Below are positions 46,809 to 55,702 of a stretch of 64,000 nt of DNA, piece by piece. The translations under genes were made by a program, and so were the position numbers. The notes beneath the pieces are model-generated. The model ran no database searches and was not told the DNA's origin. It saw nothing but the letters and a program-made list of their open reading frames with translations. How positions within the stretch are numbered: the first letter of the stretch is position 1; each line of letters begins with the position of its first letter. The DNA is from Gemmatimonadaceae bacterium (GTDB lineage Bacteria; Latescibacterota; UBA2968; UBA8231): positions 1 to 64,000 of the forward strand of contig JAPOZM010000004.1 in assembly GCA_026706075.1 (NCBI GenBank), read 5' to 3'.

Positions 46809-48536
46809 ATGCCGGTAACCCTGGATCTGTCCACCCTCGGGCCCCTGGAAGAGGCCGTGGCCGAGGCCCGGAAGCGGCTTGGCCAGGAGCGTGTCGCCGC
46901 GCGGATTCGGGACCGCGACCACACCCTGTGGGGGCCCCGCCCGGAGGGTATCGTCGATCGCCTCGCATGGCTCGACAGCCCCCTGGAGATGGCCGGCCGG
47001 GTTCGCCTCATCGACGACCTCCTGACCGGCGCCCTGAGGGATGGCCTGACCGATGCCCTCCTGCTGGGCATGGGCGGATCGAGCCTGGCAGCCGAGGTCT
47101 ACGGCCGCCTGCTGCCCCTCGCCGGAAGGCGGCTTCGGCTCTCCGTCCTCGACAGCACCGATCCGGCCGCCATCGCCGACCTCATGGCCGCCATCGATCC
47201 CGCCCGGACCCTCTACCTGCCGGCCACCAAGTCCGGCGGCACCGTGGAGACCCTCTCCCTTCTGAAGCACTGCTACAACCTGGCCATGGCAGCCGTGGGC
47301 CCGAGGCGCGCGGGCAAGCACTTCGCGGCCATCACCGACCCGGGGAGCGGCCTGCAGGAACTGGCGGAGTCCCTCGGTTTTCGTGAGCTCTTCCTCAACG
47401 ATCGGGAAATCGGCGGCCGCTACTCCTGTCTCTCCTTCTTCGGCCTCGTACCCGCCCGTCTCGCCGGCGCCGACCCCGGCCGTCTGCTCGCCGGCGGAAG
47501 GGCCGCGCGTGCCGAGATCGTCGACGATGGCGTCGGTCTTCGGCTCGGAGCCGTCCTCGGGGCGGGCGTGGCCTCGGGCCGGGACAAGCTGACCCTGATC
47601 CCCTCCCCTTCCCTGGAACCCCTGGGACCGTGGATCGAGCAACTCATCGCCGAAAGCACGGGCAAGGACGGAACGGGCATCCTTCCCATTGATGGAGAGC
47701 CCATCGGCGCGGCCGGGTCCTACGCCGGCGACCGGCTCTTGGTCTCTCTGAAGCTGAGGCGCGAAGAGGACGCTCCGGAAGTGGAAACCCTGGCCGGGGC
47801 GGGATTCCCCGTGGTTCGGCTGGAGCTTGCCGAGGCGTATGACGTCGGTGCCGTGATGTACGTCTGGAAAGTGGCGACCATCGTCGCCGCCCACCGGATG
47901 GGAGTCAATCCCTTCGACCAGCCAAACGTGGAGTCGGCGAAGGCGCTGGCGCGGTCGATGCTCGACGCCCGTCGGAGGGAGGGTGCTCTGCCCGCACCGC
48001 CGCCGGATCTCGTGGAGGATGGCGTGGCCGCCTTCGGCCACGTCGAGGGCGGAGCTCTCTGGTCGGTGATCCGCGACTTCCTTTGCCTGCGGGACGAGGT
48101 CCATCCTCACCCCTACGTGGCCTTCCACGCGTACCTGCCGCCGCGTCCGCAGGTGGCGGGCGCATTGGCGCGGATCCGCCGAGGGATCCGGGAACGGACG
48201 AGTCTGGCCACCACCATCGGCTTCGGACCCCGGTTCCTGCACTCGACGGGCCAGATCCACAAGGGCGACTCGGGACATGGCCGGTTCGTGCAGGTCACCT
48301 GCGACGACCCGGACGACCTGCCGATCCCGGATGCGCCCGGGGAGATTGCATCGACCACGACCTTCGGCATGCTGAAGGCCGCCCAGGCTTCGGGGGACCG
48401 GCAAGCCCTGATCGAGGGTGGACGGGCGGTGCTGCGACTGCATCTAGCGGGCGGCCTGACCGAAGGTCTGGAGGCTATGGAAGAGGCCTTCGAGAAGGCC
48501 CTGGCATCTGTCCCCGACACCCGACGGAGGAGGTAG
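46809..48536 (+). CDS. pgi: Glucose-6-phosphate isomerase (Tal-Pgi-type, standalone)
   Basis: A 575-aa SIS-domain enzyme that interconverts glucose-6-phosphate and fructose-6-phosphate. LLGMGGSSLAAEVY and TKSGGTVETLSLL are phosphate-binding SIS motifs. FLHSTGQIHKGDS holds the catalytic His/Lys region. It aligns with the isomerase part of bifunctional transaldolase-isomerases, but the transaldolase domain is absent and the protein starts only about 90 residues before the first SIS motif. The ATG at 46809 lacks a clear Shine-Dalgarno. It forms an operon with gnd 4 nt downstream, linking glycolysis and the pentose phosphate pathway. Confidence 0.88.
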   Translation: MPVTLDLSTLGPLEEAVAEARKRLGQERVAARIRDRDHTLWGPRPEGIVDRLAWLDSPLEMAGRVRLIDDLLTGALRDGLTDALLLGMGGSSLAAEVYGRLLPLAGRRLRLSVLDSTDPAAIADLMAAIDPARTLYLPATKSGGTVETLSLLKHCYNLAMAAVGPRRAGKHFAAITDPGSGLQELAESLGFRELFLNDREIGGRYSCLSFFGLVPARLAGADPGRLLAGGRAARAEIVDDGVGLRLGAVLGAGVASGRDKLTLIPSPSLEPLGPWIEQLIAESTGKDGTGILPIDGEPIGAAGSYAGDRLLVSLKLRREEDAPEVETLAGAGFPVVRLELAEAYDVGAVMYVWKVATIVAAHRMGVNPFDQPNVESAKALARSMLDARRREGALPAPPPDLVEDGVAAFGHVEGGALWSVIRDFLCLRDEVHPHPYVAFHAYLPPRPQVAGALARIRRGIRERTSLATTIGFGPRFLHSTGQIHKGDSGHGRFVQVTCDDPDDLPIPDAPGEIASTTTFGMLKAAQASGDRQALIEGGRAVLRLHLAGGLTEGLEAMEEAFEKALASVPDTRRRR

Positions 48537-48540
48537 TGTT

Positions 48541-49461
48541 GTGCAACTGGGCATGATCGGACTCGGGCGCATGGGCGCCAACATGACCACGCGGCTCCTC
48601 TTGGACGGCCACGAACTGGTCGTCCATGACCGCGAAGAGCAGGCCGTGAGGGAGGCGGAAGGGCGAGGCGCAAGAGGCGTGCCGTCCCTGGAGGACCTGG
48701 CGGCGCAACTCGATTCGCCTCGCGCCGTGTGGGTGATGGTGCCCGCCGGCGAGGCCACGCAGGATACCGTGGACCGCCTCGCCGCCTCCCTGGAGGCCGG
48801 CGATACCGTGATCGACGGAGGCAACAGCCACTACCGTGACACGATGCGCCGGGCGGAGGCCCTCGGAGAGAAGGGGCTGGACTACGTCGACGTAGGCACC
48901 AGCGGCGGCGTGTGGGGCCTCGAGGCGGGATACAGCTTGATGATCGGGGGACCGGAGTCGGCCGTGAACCGCCTGCGGCCGATCTTCGAGAGCCTGGCGC
49001 CGTCGTCAGAAGACGGATGGGGCCGGGTCGGTCCTTGCGGCGCCGGCCACTTCGCCAAGATGATCCACAACGGTATCGAGTACGGCATGATGCAGGCCCT
49101 GGCCGAGGGCTTCGCGATCATGAAGAACAAGACGGAACTCGGTCTCGACCTGCATCAAGTGGCGGAGATCTGGCGCCACGGTTCGGTAGTGCGTTCCTGG
49201 CTGCTCGACCTGACGACGGCGGTCCTGGGGGAGGACCAGGGACTGTCCCACATCGCGCCGTACGTTCCCGATTCCGGTGAGGGCCGATGGGCGGTAGCGG
49301 AAGCGGTGGACCTCGACGTCTCGGCCCCCGTCCTCACTCACTCTCTCATGGCGCGACTGCGCTCGAGGGACGAGGAATCGTATGCCGACCGGCTGCTGGC
49401 GGCGATGCGGAACCAGTTCGGAGGCCACGCCATGAAGGCTGCGGAAGAGCCCGCGCCGTAG
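48541..49461 (+). CDS. gnd: 6-phosphogluconate dehydrogenase, decarboxylating (short type)
   Basis: A 306-aa enzyme oxidising 6-phosphogluconate to ribulose-5-phosphate and CO2. It has the N-terminal Rossmann motif MIGLGRMGANMT, IDGGNSHYRDTMRRAE, and the active-site stretch GPCGAGHFAKMIHNGIEYGM with the catalytic Lys. The length is that of the short (YqeC-like, often NAD-preferring) form rather than the 470-aa form. The GTG start is 7 nt after GGAGG, which itself lies at the end of pgi. It is a two-gene unit with pgi; no glucose-6-phosphate dehydrogenase gene is in the window. Confidence 0.93.
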   Translation: MQLGMIGLGRMGANMTTRLLLDGHELVVHDREEQAVREAEGRGARGVPSLEDLAAQLDSPRAVWVMVPAGEATQDTVDRLAASLEAGDTVIDGGNSHYRDTMRRAEALGEKGLDYVDVGTSGGVWGLEAGYSLMIGGPESAVNRLRPIFESLAPSSEDGWGRVGPCGAGHFAKMIHNGIEYGMMQALAEGFAIMKNKTELGLDLHQVAEIWRHGSVVRSWLLDLTTAVLGEDQGLSHIAPYVPDSGEGRWAVAEAVDLDVSAPVLTHSLMARLRSRDEESYADRLLAAMRNQFGGHAMKAAEEPAP

Positions 49462-49511
49462 TTCCAGGGGCGCAACGCAACACGCAGAACGGCAAGGCAG
49501 CAAGGGTCCAC

Positions 49512-49541
49512 TTGAGGGAAAAGCGGATCTCTTCTTAACTT
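49512..49541 (+). promoter_or_regulatory. Possible promoter of the HTH regulator gene
   Basis: TTGAGG at 49512-49517, an 18-nt spacer and TAACTT at 49536-49541. The predicted start is about 55 nt before the ATG at 49603, in a locally AT-richer stretch. Confidence 0.45.
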
Positions 49542-49602
49542 ATGTGTCGATTTGGCGCGCTGATTCCACCAACATCACGCAGTCCCATCCGGAGGAGACT
49601 AC

Positions 49603-50046
49603 ATGCCGAATGTTGCCCAAGTGCTCAAGGAGGAGATCAGCCGATTGGCGCGCAAGGAGATCCGCGCCTCCTGCGATCCCCTGCGCAAGCAGGTTCAGAG
49701 CTTGAGACGCACGGTACGCACCCAGCAGGAGACGATAGACAAACTCGAGAGGGCCCTGTCGAAGATGGTCGAGTTGACCGCCACCGACACGGGCACCTCC
49801 CTCTATGCGCCCGCGCAAGAGAAGGAACAGAGTTCCCGGGCCCGGGTGACGCCGGCTTCGATCCGGAGACATCGGCTCCGCCTCGGGCTCTCGCAGGCTC
49901 AACTCGGTGGGTTGCTGAATGTCAGCACCAATACCATCGTCCGCTGGGAGCAGGGCAGCTCGAAACCGCGGGTTCAGCACCGCACCGCCCTGTTGCGGCT
50001 TCGCAGCTTGGGCGTTCGCGACGTAAAGCAGATCCTCGAAGAGTAA
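49603..50046 (+). CDS. Small coiled-coil plus XRE-type helix-turn-helix protein
   Basis: A 147-aa DNA-binding protein. Residues about 1-60 are charged and form a probable coiled coil (LRKQVQSLRRTVRTQQETIDKL). Residues about 85-145 form a Cro/C1-type HTH: IRRHRLRLGLSQAQLGGLLNVSTNTIVRWE. It probably dimerises through the N-terminus. The target is unknown. Its AT-rich upstream region and strong downstream hairpin make it a stand-alone unit between gnd and the MetE-like gene. There is no prophage or toxin-antitoxin context. The start ATG at 49603 follows GGAGGAG. Confidence 0.85.
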   Translation: MPNVAQVLKEEISRLARKEIRASCDPLRKQVQSLRRTVRTQQETIDKLERALSKMVELTATDTGTSLYAPAQEKEQSSRARVTPASIRRHRLRLGLSQAQLGGLLNVSTNTIVRWEQGSSKPRVQHRTALLRLRSLGVRDVKQILEE

Positions 50047-50065
50047 CGAGCCCCCCCCGCGACGA

Positions 50066-50097
50066 AGGCCCGCGCCCTCGACCACGGGCGCGGGCCT
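50066..50097 (+). terminator. Strong hairpin terminator after the HTH gene
   Basis: Perfect 12-bp stem AGGCCCGCGCCC (50066-50077) / GGGCGCGGGCCT (50086-50097) with an 8-nt loop, followed by CTCCTTCC. It also sits 27 nt after the end of the convergent MetE-like gene, so it could serve both. Confidence 0.65.
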
Positions 50098-50123
50098 CTC
50101 CTTCCACCGTCCCGAAAGGGCCT

Positions 50124-51125
50124 TCAGCCGCCGGCCTTCTCGTAGAGATCGCGCCCCTCCACGAGGGCCTCGATCTTGCGATCGGCGACGAGACGCTTCA
50201 GCATCCAGAAACCGCAGTCGGGGTTGATGCAGGCGATGCGCTCGGGTCCGACTACCGCCACTGTCTCGTCGATCTGGCGGGCGATCTCCTCGGCACTCTC
50301 GACGACGTTCGACTTGATGTCGATGACGCCCAGGCCCAGACGCACAGAGTCGGAAACCCTCTTCAAGGCGGGCAGCTCCCAGTTGCTGCGGTGAGCCAGT
50401 TCCAGCAGTACGTGGTCGGCGTGCAGCCCACCCAGGTAGTCGATCAGGTTCTTCCAACTCCCCTGCTGGATGGTCTGTCCGCCGTAGTTGCCGAAACAGA
50501 GATGCACCGCCGGCGTGGTCCGTACCCGGTCGAGGATGCGGTTCATCCCTTCCAATGCCCACTCCCACTCCTCGGAATGGCCGGGAAGATTGGCCTCGTC
50601 CACCTGTACCACATCGGCCTCGATGTGGGCGACCTGCTCGGCGAGCACGTCGGCCATGGCCAGGCACAACTCCTGCCGGCTCGCGTAGTGGCGGTCGAGC
50701 AGCGTCTTGCACAGCATGTGCGGTCCCGTGAGGGTGAACTTCAGCTTGTGCGACGTCAGGCTTCGGGCGAGGGAGAAGTCGCCCGGCAGATCGAGTGAAC
50801 CCGGCCCGATGGCTCCTTCCACCACCGCGCTCGGACGCCCGCGATAGGCCATCTCCGACTCGCGACGGAAGGTCTCCACGTCTTCCCATCCCACATGGCT
50901 GCGCACGTTTGCGAGAGGACGGACGAAGTACTCGATCATCCCGTTGGTCTCGGGATGGTTGACGTCGAACCGTCCCAGCTCGCCATCGGCGAGAATGTCG
51001 ATGCCGGCGTTCTCCTGGGTCTTCAGCACAACCGCCATGGCGTCGGCCAAGCTCTGCTCCGAGGGCAGCGCCGCCAGCCAGTCCGGGATCGGATAGCTCC
51101 CCACCACCGTCGTCAGGATTCCCAT
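50124..51125 (-). CDS. Cobalamin-independent methionine synthase-like protein (MetE C-terminal domain type)
   Basis: A 333-aa single barrel related to the C-terminal catalytic half of MetE. TTVVGSYPIPDWL at the N-terminus, the zinc-ligand segments VHLCFGNYGG (His and Cys) and ACINPDCGFWML (Cys), and the substrate segment VVQVDEANLPGH are present. The N-terminal half of MetE is absent, so it may be one of the short core methionine synthases or another methyltransferase of the family. The start is the ATG at 51125, with AGGAG upstream. It is the last gene of the epimerase-aroA-DsbD operon, 19 nt after the DsbD gene. Confidence 0.85.
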   Translation of the reverse strand: MGILTTVVGSYPIPDWLAALPSEQSLADAMAVVLKTQENAGIDILADGELGRFDVNHPETNGMIEYFVRPLANVRSHVGWEDVETFRRESEMAYRGRPSAVVEGAIGPGSLDLPGDFSLARSLTSHKLKFTLTGPHMLCKTLLDRHYASRQELCLAMADVLAEQVAHIEADVVQVDEANLPGHSEEWEWALEGMNRILDRVRTTPAVHLCFGNYGGQTIQQGSWKNLIDYLGGLHADHVLLELAHRSNWELPALKRVSDSVRLGLGVIDIKSNVVESAEEIARQIDETVAVVGPERIACINPDCGFWMLKRLVADRKIEALVEGRDLYEKAGG

Positions 51126-51144
51126 TCCGTGCTCTCCTCTCGGT

Positions 51145-53286
51145 TCATCCACCGCGGGCGCGCTCGAGCCCTTCGAGGACGATTCCCTTGGTGATCACCT
51201 CGGGCAGCACGATCGGTTCGCGTGGGCGCCCCGCCGGAAAGATCACGTAGAGGGGCACTCCCGAGCGTCCGAAGGCGCGCAGCATGCGGGTGATCTCGGG
51301 GTTCCGGTTTGTCCAGTCCGCCTTCACCAGGACCACCCCCAGCTCCTCGAAGCGGTCCCTCACATCCGGGTCCGACAACACGACCCGCTCGTTGACCTTG
51401 CACGTCCAGCACCATTCGGCGGTGAAGTCGATGAAGAGATGGCGGTCCTGCGCCAGCAACGACTCGAGGCGCTGCACGTCGAACTCCTCCCATCCCTCGG
51501 TCTCCAGGGGAGCGCCGGCCGGGCTCGCGAGAAGGGGGTGGAGGAAGAGGCCGTATCCACCCAGGGCGACCAGGAAGGAGGCGGCCCATGCGGCCCTGCG
51601 GCGGATCGTCGAGGTCCGCAGGTCGATCCAGGTCCCCACGATCCAGGCACCCAGGGCCAGGCAGAGCAGGAAAGCGCAGGTCCAGACCACGGCCTCCATC
51701 CCCAGCTGCTTGCCCACCACCCAGAGCAACCAGAGCACGGTGGCCATGAGCAGGAACCCCATGGCCTGCTTGAAGCGCTCCATCCAGGCTCCGGGGCGAG
51801 GCAGGAACCGGATCCACCGCGGCTGCCAGGCGAGGACCAGGTAGGGCAGGGAGAGACCGGCGCCGATGGCGGCGAAGACGGCGAAGACCACCGGAGCCGG
51901 CTGGCTGAAGGCGAAGCCCAGAGCGGTCCCCACGAAAGGCGCGGTGCAGGGCGTGGCCAGGACCGTGGCGAGGACGCCGTTGAAGAAGCTGTGACCCAGG
52001 CCCTCGCCCTGGGGGCCTCCCCCGAGGGCGCCGACGCTGCCCGGCAGGCGGATGGTGACGAGGCCGAAGAGGCTGAGGGCGAAAACGAAGACCAGCCCCG
52101 TGAGGAAGAGCACGAACCCGGGCGACTGGAACTGGAATCCCCAGCCGATCTGCTCTCCCGCCGCCTTCAGGGCGGTCACCAGGGCCGCCAGAGCCATGAA
52201 GGTCAGCACCACCCCGGCGGAGAAGGCCAGGCCGAGCTGACGCACCCGGCGGGGCTCCTCTCCTCCCTGGGAGACGAGGGACAGGGCCTTCAGGGCGATG
52301 ACCGGCAGCACGCACGGCATCAGGTTCAGGATCAGCCCCCCGATGACCGCCATCAGCAGGTACCACCACAGGGACGAGGCGCCGCCCGGCGCCCCCGCGA
52401 ACTCCGCGGCGAGGAGGTCGATACCGCTCTCGCGCAGGGCGAAACGGATGGTGCGGAACCGGCGCTCCCCCCCCGCCCCGGGAAAGGCGATGACGCCGGC
52501 CAGCTCGCCGGGCAGCTGCTCTCCCGGGTAGGGCTCGATGCGCAGCTCCGAGCGGGTCCGCTTCGGACCCTGCTCCACGAGGGCGCCGACATCGACGTTG
52601 GCACTGTCGCCATCGGGGAGAGGAAAGAACGCGGGAGGCTCCCCCCCTCCCTCGTGAGCGGCGGTCACCTCCACCGCCACTCGCAGGGCGCCCCCGCCTT
52701 CGGCTCTCACCAGCGGCCGCCAGGTGACGGGGTCCGCCTCGGACAGGGGCGCCGGCACCCGGGCCTGGTAGCGGTCGAACAGCTCGGCGTGATCCGGCGC
52801 CGCCTCCCCGGCCTCGAGGTGCAGCGACAGGACCGCCCCCCCGGGGATGCAGATCTCCCGGCAGACCAGCCAGCTCACCTGGGCCGTGAACCGCATGGTG
52901 TCGGGCAGAACCGCCGGCGTGCGCACGGGGGCCAGCAGCAGCACCTCGTCGGCGTACCCGAAGACGGTCAGGTCCTCCTCCTGGTAGCGGTGCGGTCCCG
53001 GCCACTGCAGGGGAGCGACATCGAAACCCTGCGGGGTCTGCCAGACGACCTCGGTGGCCTGTCCCGCGTCCCCGGCCCAGGCCCAGTAGGTATGCCACCC
53101 GGGGTCCTGCTCGAGGTGCACTCCGAGGTTGAAGCCACGTCCCGCCTCGACATTGGTCACGTCGGCCAGCAGCCGGGCGCGGACGGGATCGGGGAACTGG
53201 GCCTCGGCTTCGTAGGGCGAAAACGCCGGCAAGAGCACGAGACCCAGGGCCATGCTCATCATGCAGCCCGAAGGCTGCGCTCTCAT
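51145..53286 (-). CDS. dsbD: DsbD/ScsB-type transmembrane thiol:disulfide reductase
   Basis: A 713-aa inner-membrane protein passing reducing power from cytoplasmic thioredoxin to the periplasm. An N-terminal signal and a periplasmic DsbD-alpha-like domain (about 30-285) carry the Cys pair WLVCREICIPGG. The membrane domain has about eight helices, with active Cys in NLMPCVLPV and ATPCTAPFVG. The C-terminal thioredoxin-like domain has the AEWCWTCK motif. The start was set at the ATG at 53286, which overlaps the aroA stop (ATGA). The open frame extends to 53574 inside aroA and is a shadow there. Confidence 0.92.
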   Translation of the reverse strand: MRAQPSGCMMSMALGLVLLPAFSPYEAEAQFPDPVRARLLADVTNVEAGRGFNLGVHLEQDPGWHTYWAWAGDAGQATEVVWQTPQGFDVAPLQWPGPHRYQEEDLTVFGYADEVLLLAPVRTPAVLPDTMRFTAQVSWLVCREICIPGGAVLSLHLEAGEAAPDHAELFDRYQARVPAPLSEADPVTWRPLVRAEGGGALRVAVEVTAAHEGGGEPPAFFPLPDGDSANVDVGALVEQGPKRTRSELRIEPYPGEQLPGELAGVIAFPGAGGERRFRTIRFALRESGIDLLAAEFAGAPGGASSLWWYLLMAVIGGLILNLMPCVLPVIALKALSLVSQGGEEPRRVRQLGLAFSAGVVLTFMALAALVTALKAAGEQIGWGFQFQSPGFVLFLTGLVFVFALSLFGLVTIRLPGSVGALGGGPQGEGLGHSFFNGVLATVLATPCTAPFVGTALGFAFSQPAPVVFAVFAAIGAGLSLPYLVLAWQPRWIRFLPRPGAWMERFKQAMGFLLMATVLWLLWVVGKQLGMEAVVWTCAFLLCLALGAWIVGTWIDLRTSTIRRRAAWAASFLVALGGYGLFLHPLLASPAGAPLETEGWEEFDVQRLESLLAQDRHLFIDFTAEWCWTCKVNERVVLSDPDVRDRFEELGVVLVKADWTNRNPEITRMLRAFGRSGVPLYVIFPAGRPREPIVLPEVITKGIVLEGLERARGG

Positions 53287-54593
53287 GCCGGATCCTCCTC
53301 GAGGTCGATCCTGGCCCCGAGCCCGATGAGATCCGGGAAGAACCCGGGATAGGACTTGCCCACGGTCTGGGCGTCTCGCACGGCCACGCCCTCGAGGCTG
53401 CGGAGTCCCATTATGGCGAGCATCTGCGCCACCCTGTGGTCGTGGTAGGTGCCGGCCTCGTGACCGCCATCGTATCCCTCCGGGCGGCCGCGCACGACGA
53501 TCGCCGCCCGCTCCTCCTCGCAGTCGACGCCGAAGCGCCGCAGCTCGCGCACGGGGACGGCGATCCGGTCGCACTCCTTGAGCCGCAGGTTGCCGATGCC
53601 GTGAAACCGGCTCGTGCCCCGGGCGTGGGCGGCCACCGGCAGCATGGCCAGCACGGCATCGGTGGCCTGGTCACCGTCGAAGTCGGCCCCGCGAAGCCCG
53701 TTGTGGCCCTTCAGCCGGACCCGCTCGCCGTCGTGGGAGATGGCGGCCCCGGTCCGCGCCAGCCAGTCGAGAACGGCGCGTTCCCCCTGCCGGTCCTCGA
53801 AGAGGCGCTCCACGGCGATGGACCCTTTGGTGAGAGCCCCCGCCGCCAGGATCGCCGCCGCCGACGGGTAGTCCCCGTTGACCGAGTACTCGCGCGGCTG
53901 GTAGCTCTGTCCGCCGGGGATCCGGAAGCTCAGGAGGTCTTCCGCGGTCTCCACCTCGATCCCGGCGCTTCCGATGACCTCGAGGGTGGTGAGCACCAGC
54001 GGCCTGGAGACCAGCCCGTCGGTGACCTCGATGGCCAGGTCCTCGCCCACCAGGGGCGCCAGGAACAGCAGCGAGCTCAGGAACTGGGAACTCCGGGCGC
54101 CGCTGACGCGCACGGTGCCGCCGCGCAGGGCGCCTCCCCGAATCGTCGCCGGCAGGCGCCCCCCGGCCGAGTCCACGCGGGCGCCGAGCTGGTCGAGCGC
54201 GGCGAACAGCTCGTCGTGGGGCCGCGTCCCCAGGGAGTCGGCGAAGGAGGTCTCGAAACGAACCTCCGGAAGCATCGCCCCGACGCCCATGAGGAGGCGC
54301 GAGACGGCGCCGGCGTTGCCCACGTCCAGGACCCCCGGACTCGCGGGGCGCGCTCCGAAACCGCGCACCCGCAGGAGACGGCCGTCGTCGTCCACCTCCT
54401 CCCGGATCCCGGCGCCGAGGAGGCGCAGGCAGCGCACGAGGGCATCGGCGTCGTCCGAGCGGGCGGGGTGATGGACGAGGCTCTCTCCCTCGGCCAGGGC
54501 CGCCGCCAGCAGGTAGCGGGCGGTGTAGTTCTTCGACGACGGAGGGCTGAGCGTCCCGCTCAGGGACTCCGTGTAGTGGACTCTCGCTCTCAA
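53283..54593 (-). CDS. aroA: 3-phosphoshikimate 1-carboxyvinyltransferase (EPSP synthase)
   Basis: A 436-aa enzyme of the shikimate pathway that joins PEP to shikimate-3-phosphate. The N-terminal PPSSKNYTARYLLAAALAEG carries the substrate Lys and Arg. GNAGAVSRLLMG corresponds to the usual GNAGT-R loop. GARSSQFLSSLL, VNGDYPSAAAIL (catalytic Asp) and LRLKECDRIAV (catalytic Glu) are intact. The start is inferred as TTG at 54593, just after the epimerase stop and 12 nt after AGGAG; the upstream part of the open frame (to 54653) overlaps the epimerase and is not conserved. The stop overlaps the dsbD start. Confidence 0.94.
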   Translation of the reverse strand: MRARVHYTESLSGTLSPPSSKNYTARYLLAAALAEGESLVHHPARSDDADALVRCLRLLGAGIREEVDDDGRLLRVRGFGARPASPGVLDVGNAGAVSRLLMGVGAMLPEVRFETSFADSLGTRPHDELFAALDQLGARVDSAGGRLPATIRGGALRGGTVRVSGARSSQFLSSLLFLAPLVGEDLAIEVTDGLVSRPLVLTTLEVIGSAGIEVETAEDLLSFRIPGGQSYQPREYSVNGDYPSAAAILAAGALTKGSIAVERLFEDRQGERAVLDWLARTGAAISHDGERVRLKGHNGLRGADFDGDQATDAVLAMLPVAAHARGTSRFHGIGNLRLKECDRIAVPVRELRRFGVDCEEERAAIVVRGRPEGYDGGHEAGTYHDHRVAQMLAIMGLRSLEGVAVRDAQTVGKSYPGFFPDLIGLGARIDLEEDPA

Positions 54594-54597
54594 GGGA

Positions 54598-55620
54598 TCA
54601 GAAGGCTCCTGTCCGCGACTCGTAGCGTGTCGGCTTGCCGAGGCTGGCGCCACCGGCCTCGACCCAGCGCGCCATCCACTCGACGACCGTGTCGATGGGG
54701 GTATCGGGAGGTCCCAGCCGCTCCCTGAGGGCGGAGTTGTCGCCGAGGAGAGCGGTCTCGCTCTCGTGGCCGACGAACCGCGGCTCCCGGTGGAGAAGCT
54801 CGCCGAAGCGCTCCGCCAGGCGGCGCACGGAGAGCACCTCGGAGCCGGTCAGGTTGAGCGTCGTCGGCGGGCTCGTGCACAAGGGAAAGGAACGGGCCAG
54901 GTAGGCGTTGGCGTCTCCCTGCCAGATCTGGTTCACGTGTCCCATGTCCAGCTCCACCGGCTCGCCGGACCACACCCTCCAGGCGATGTCGTGGAGGATG
55001 CCGTAACGCAGCTCGGTCGCATAGAACAGACGCGCCGTGAACAGACGGGCTCCCGAGGTCCGAGCCGCGTGCTCGGCGAGTCTCTCCCCGCCGAGGCGGG
55101 ACTGGGCGTACTCCCCCACCGGACCCGTCGGGTCCGACTCGGAGGCCCCGCGGCCGTCGACGGAGGTGAAGGCGTAGACGTTCCCGGAGCTGACGTAGCA
55201 GATTTCGGCGCCGCCGTAGCGCTCGACGGCGCGGGCGGGCAGGAGCCCGTTCACCGCCCAGGTCGCGCAGGGGTCCCCATGGGCTCCGAACTTGAAGCCC
55301 GCCAGGAGGAAGACGTGGGCCGCCTCCGGCAGGGCGGCCAGGGAGCCGTCCAGCAGGTCGGCGCGAACGGTGGTGACGCCGAGGTGATCGAGGCGCGCAC
55401 GGGCGGCGGCGTCCGAGAAACGGGCCACGCCGATGACCCGGCGGCCCCCCTCGGCGGCCCCGGCGCGCACCAGGAGCTCCGCCAGGGAGGGTCCCATCTT
55501 GCCCCCCGCACCGAGAAGGACCACGTCGCCGCGGTATTTCGAGACGGCGTCGCGAACGGCGGTCGTGGGCCGGGTCATGACCTCGAGCAACTCTTCCTCG
55601 GTCCGGGGCGGATGCGCCAT
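54598..55620 (-). CDS. NAD-dependent epimerase/dehydratase-like protein (catalytic Lys replaced)
   Basis: A 340-aa extended SDR. The dinucleotide motif is atypical (LLGAGGKMGPSLAELL). CYVSSGNVYAF contains the expected Ser. The YxxxK motif reads Y-A-Q-S-R, with Arg for the catalytic Lys. LNLTGSEVLSVRRLAERFGELL is typical of the C-terminal substrate domain. It may bind NAD(P) and a nucleotide sugar, but activity is uncertain. The start is the ATG at 55620 (AHPPRTEEELLEVM); the frame runs upstream to 55881 inside rarA without similarity. It is the first gene of the aroA-dsbD-MetE-like operon. Confidence 0.85.
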   Translation of the reverse strand: MAHPPRTEEELLEVMTRPTTAVRDAVSKYRGDVVLLGAGGKMGPSLAELLVRAGAAEGGRRVIGVARFSDAAARARLDHLGVTTVRADLLDGSLAALPEAAHVFLLAGFKFGAHGDPCATWAVNGLLPARAVERYGGAEICYVSSGNVYAFTSVDGRGASESDPTGPVGEYAQSRLGGERLAEHAARTSGARLFTARLFYATELRYGILHDIAWRVWSGEPVELDMGHVNQIWQGDANAYLARSFPLCTSPPTTLNLTGSEVLSVRRLAERFGELLHREPRFVGHESETALLGDNSALRERLGPPDTPIDTVVEWMARWVEAGGASLGKPTRYESRTGAF

Positions 55621-55639
55621 CCCCTTGCAGCCCTTTGCG

Positions 55640-55668
55640 TTGTGAGTCTCCTGGGAGGCTTCTATCTT
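55640..55668 (+). promoter_or_regulatory. sigma70-type promoter of rarA
   Basis: TTGTGA at 55640-55645, a 17-nt spacer and TATCTT at 55663-55668. The predicted start is near 55675, about 28 nt before the rarA ATG. The -10 matches those of the zapA and siroheme reductase promoters. Confidence 0.65.
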
Positions 55669-55702
55669 ACGGCCCCCCGCCGATGAGGTCGAGTGACTCC
55701 CC

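Noticed and set aside
46494..48443. 649-codon minus-strand frame inside pgi
   Set aside because: Antisense shadow of the isomerase gene; low-complexity translation.
46809..48536. Bifunctional transaldolase-isomerase
   Set aside because: The protein aligns only with the isomerase half; the transaldolase barrel is missing and no room remains for it upstream.
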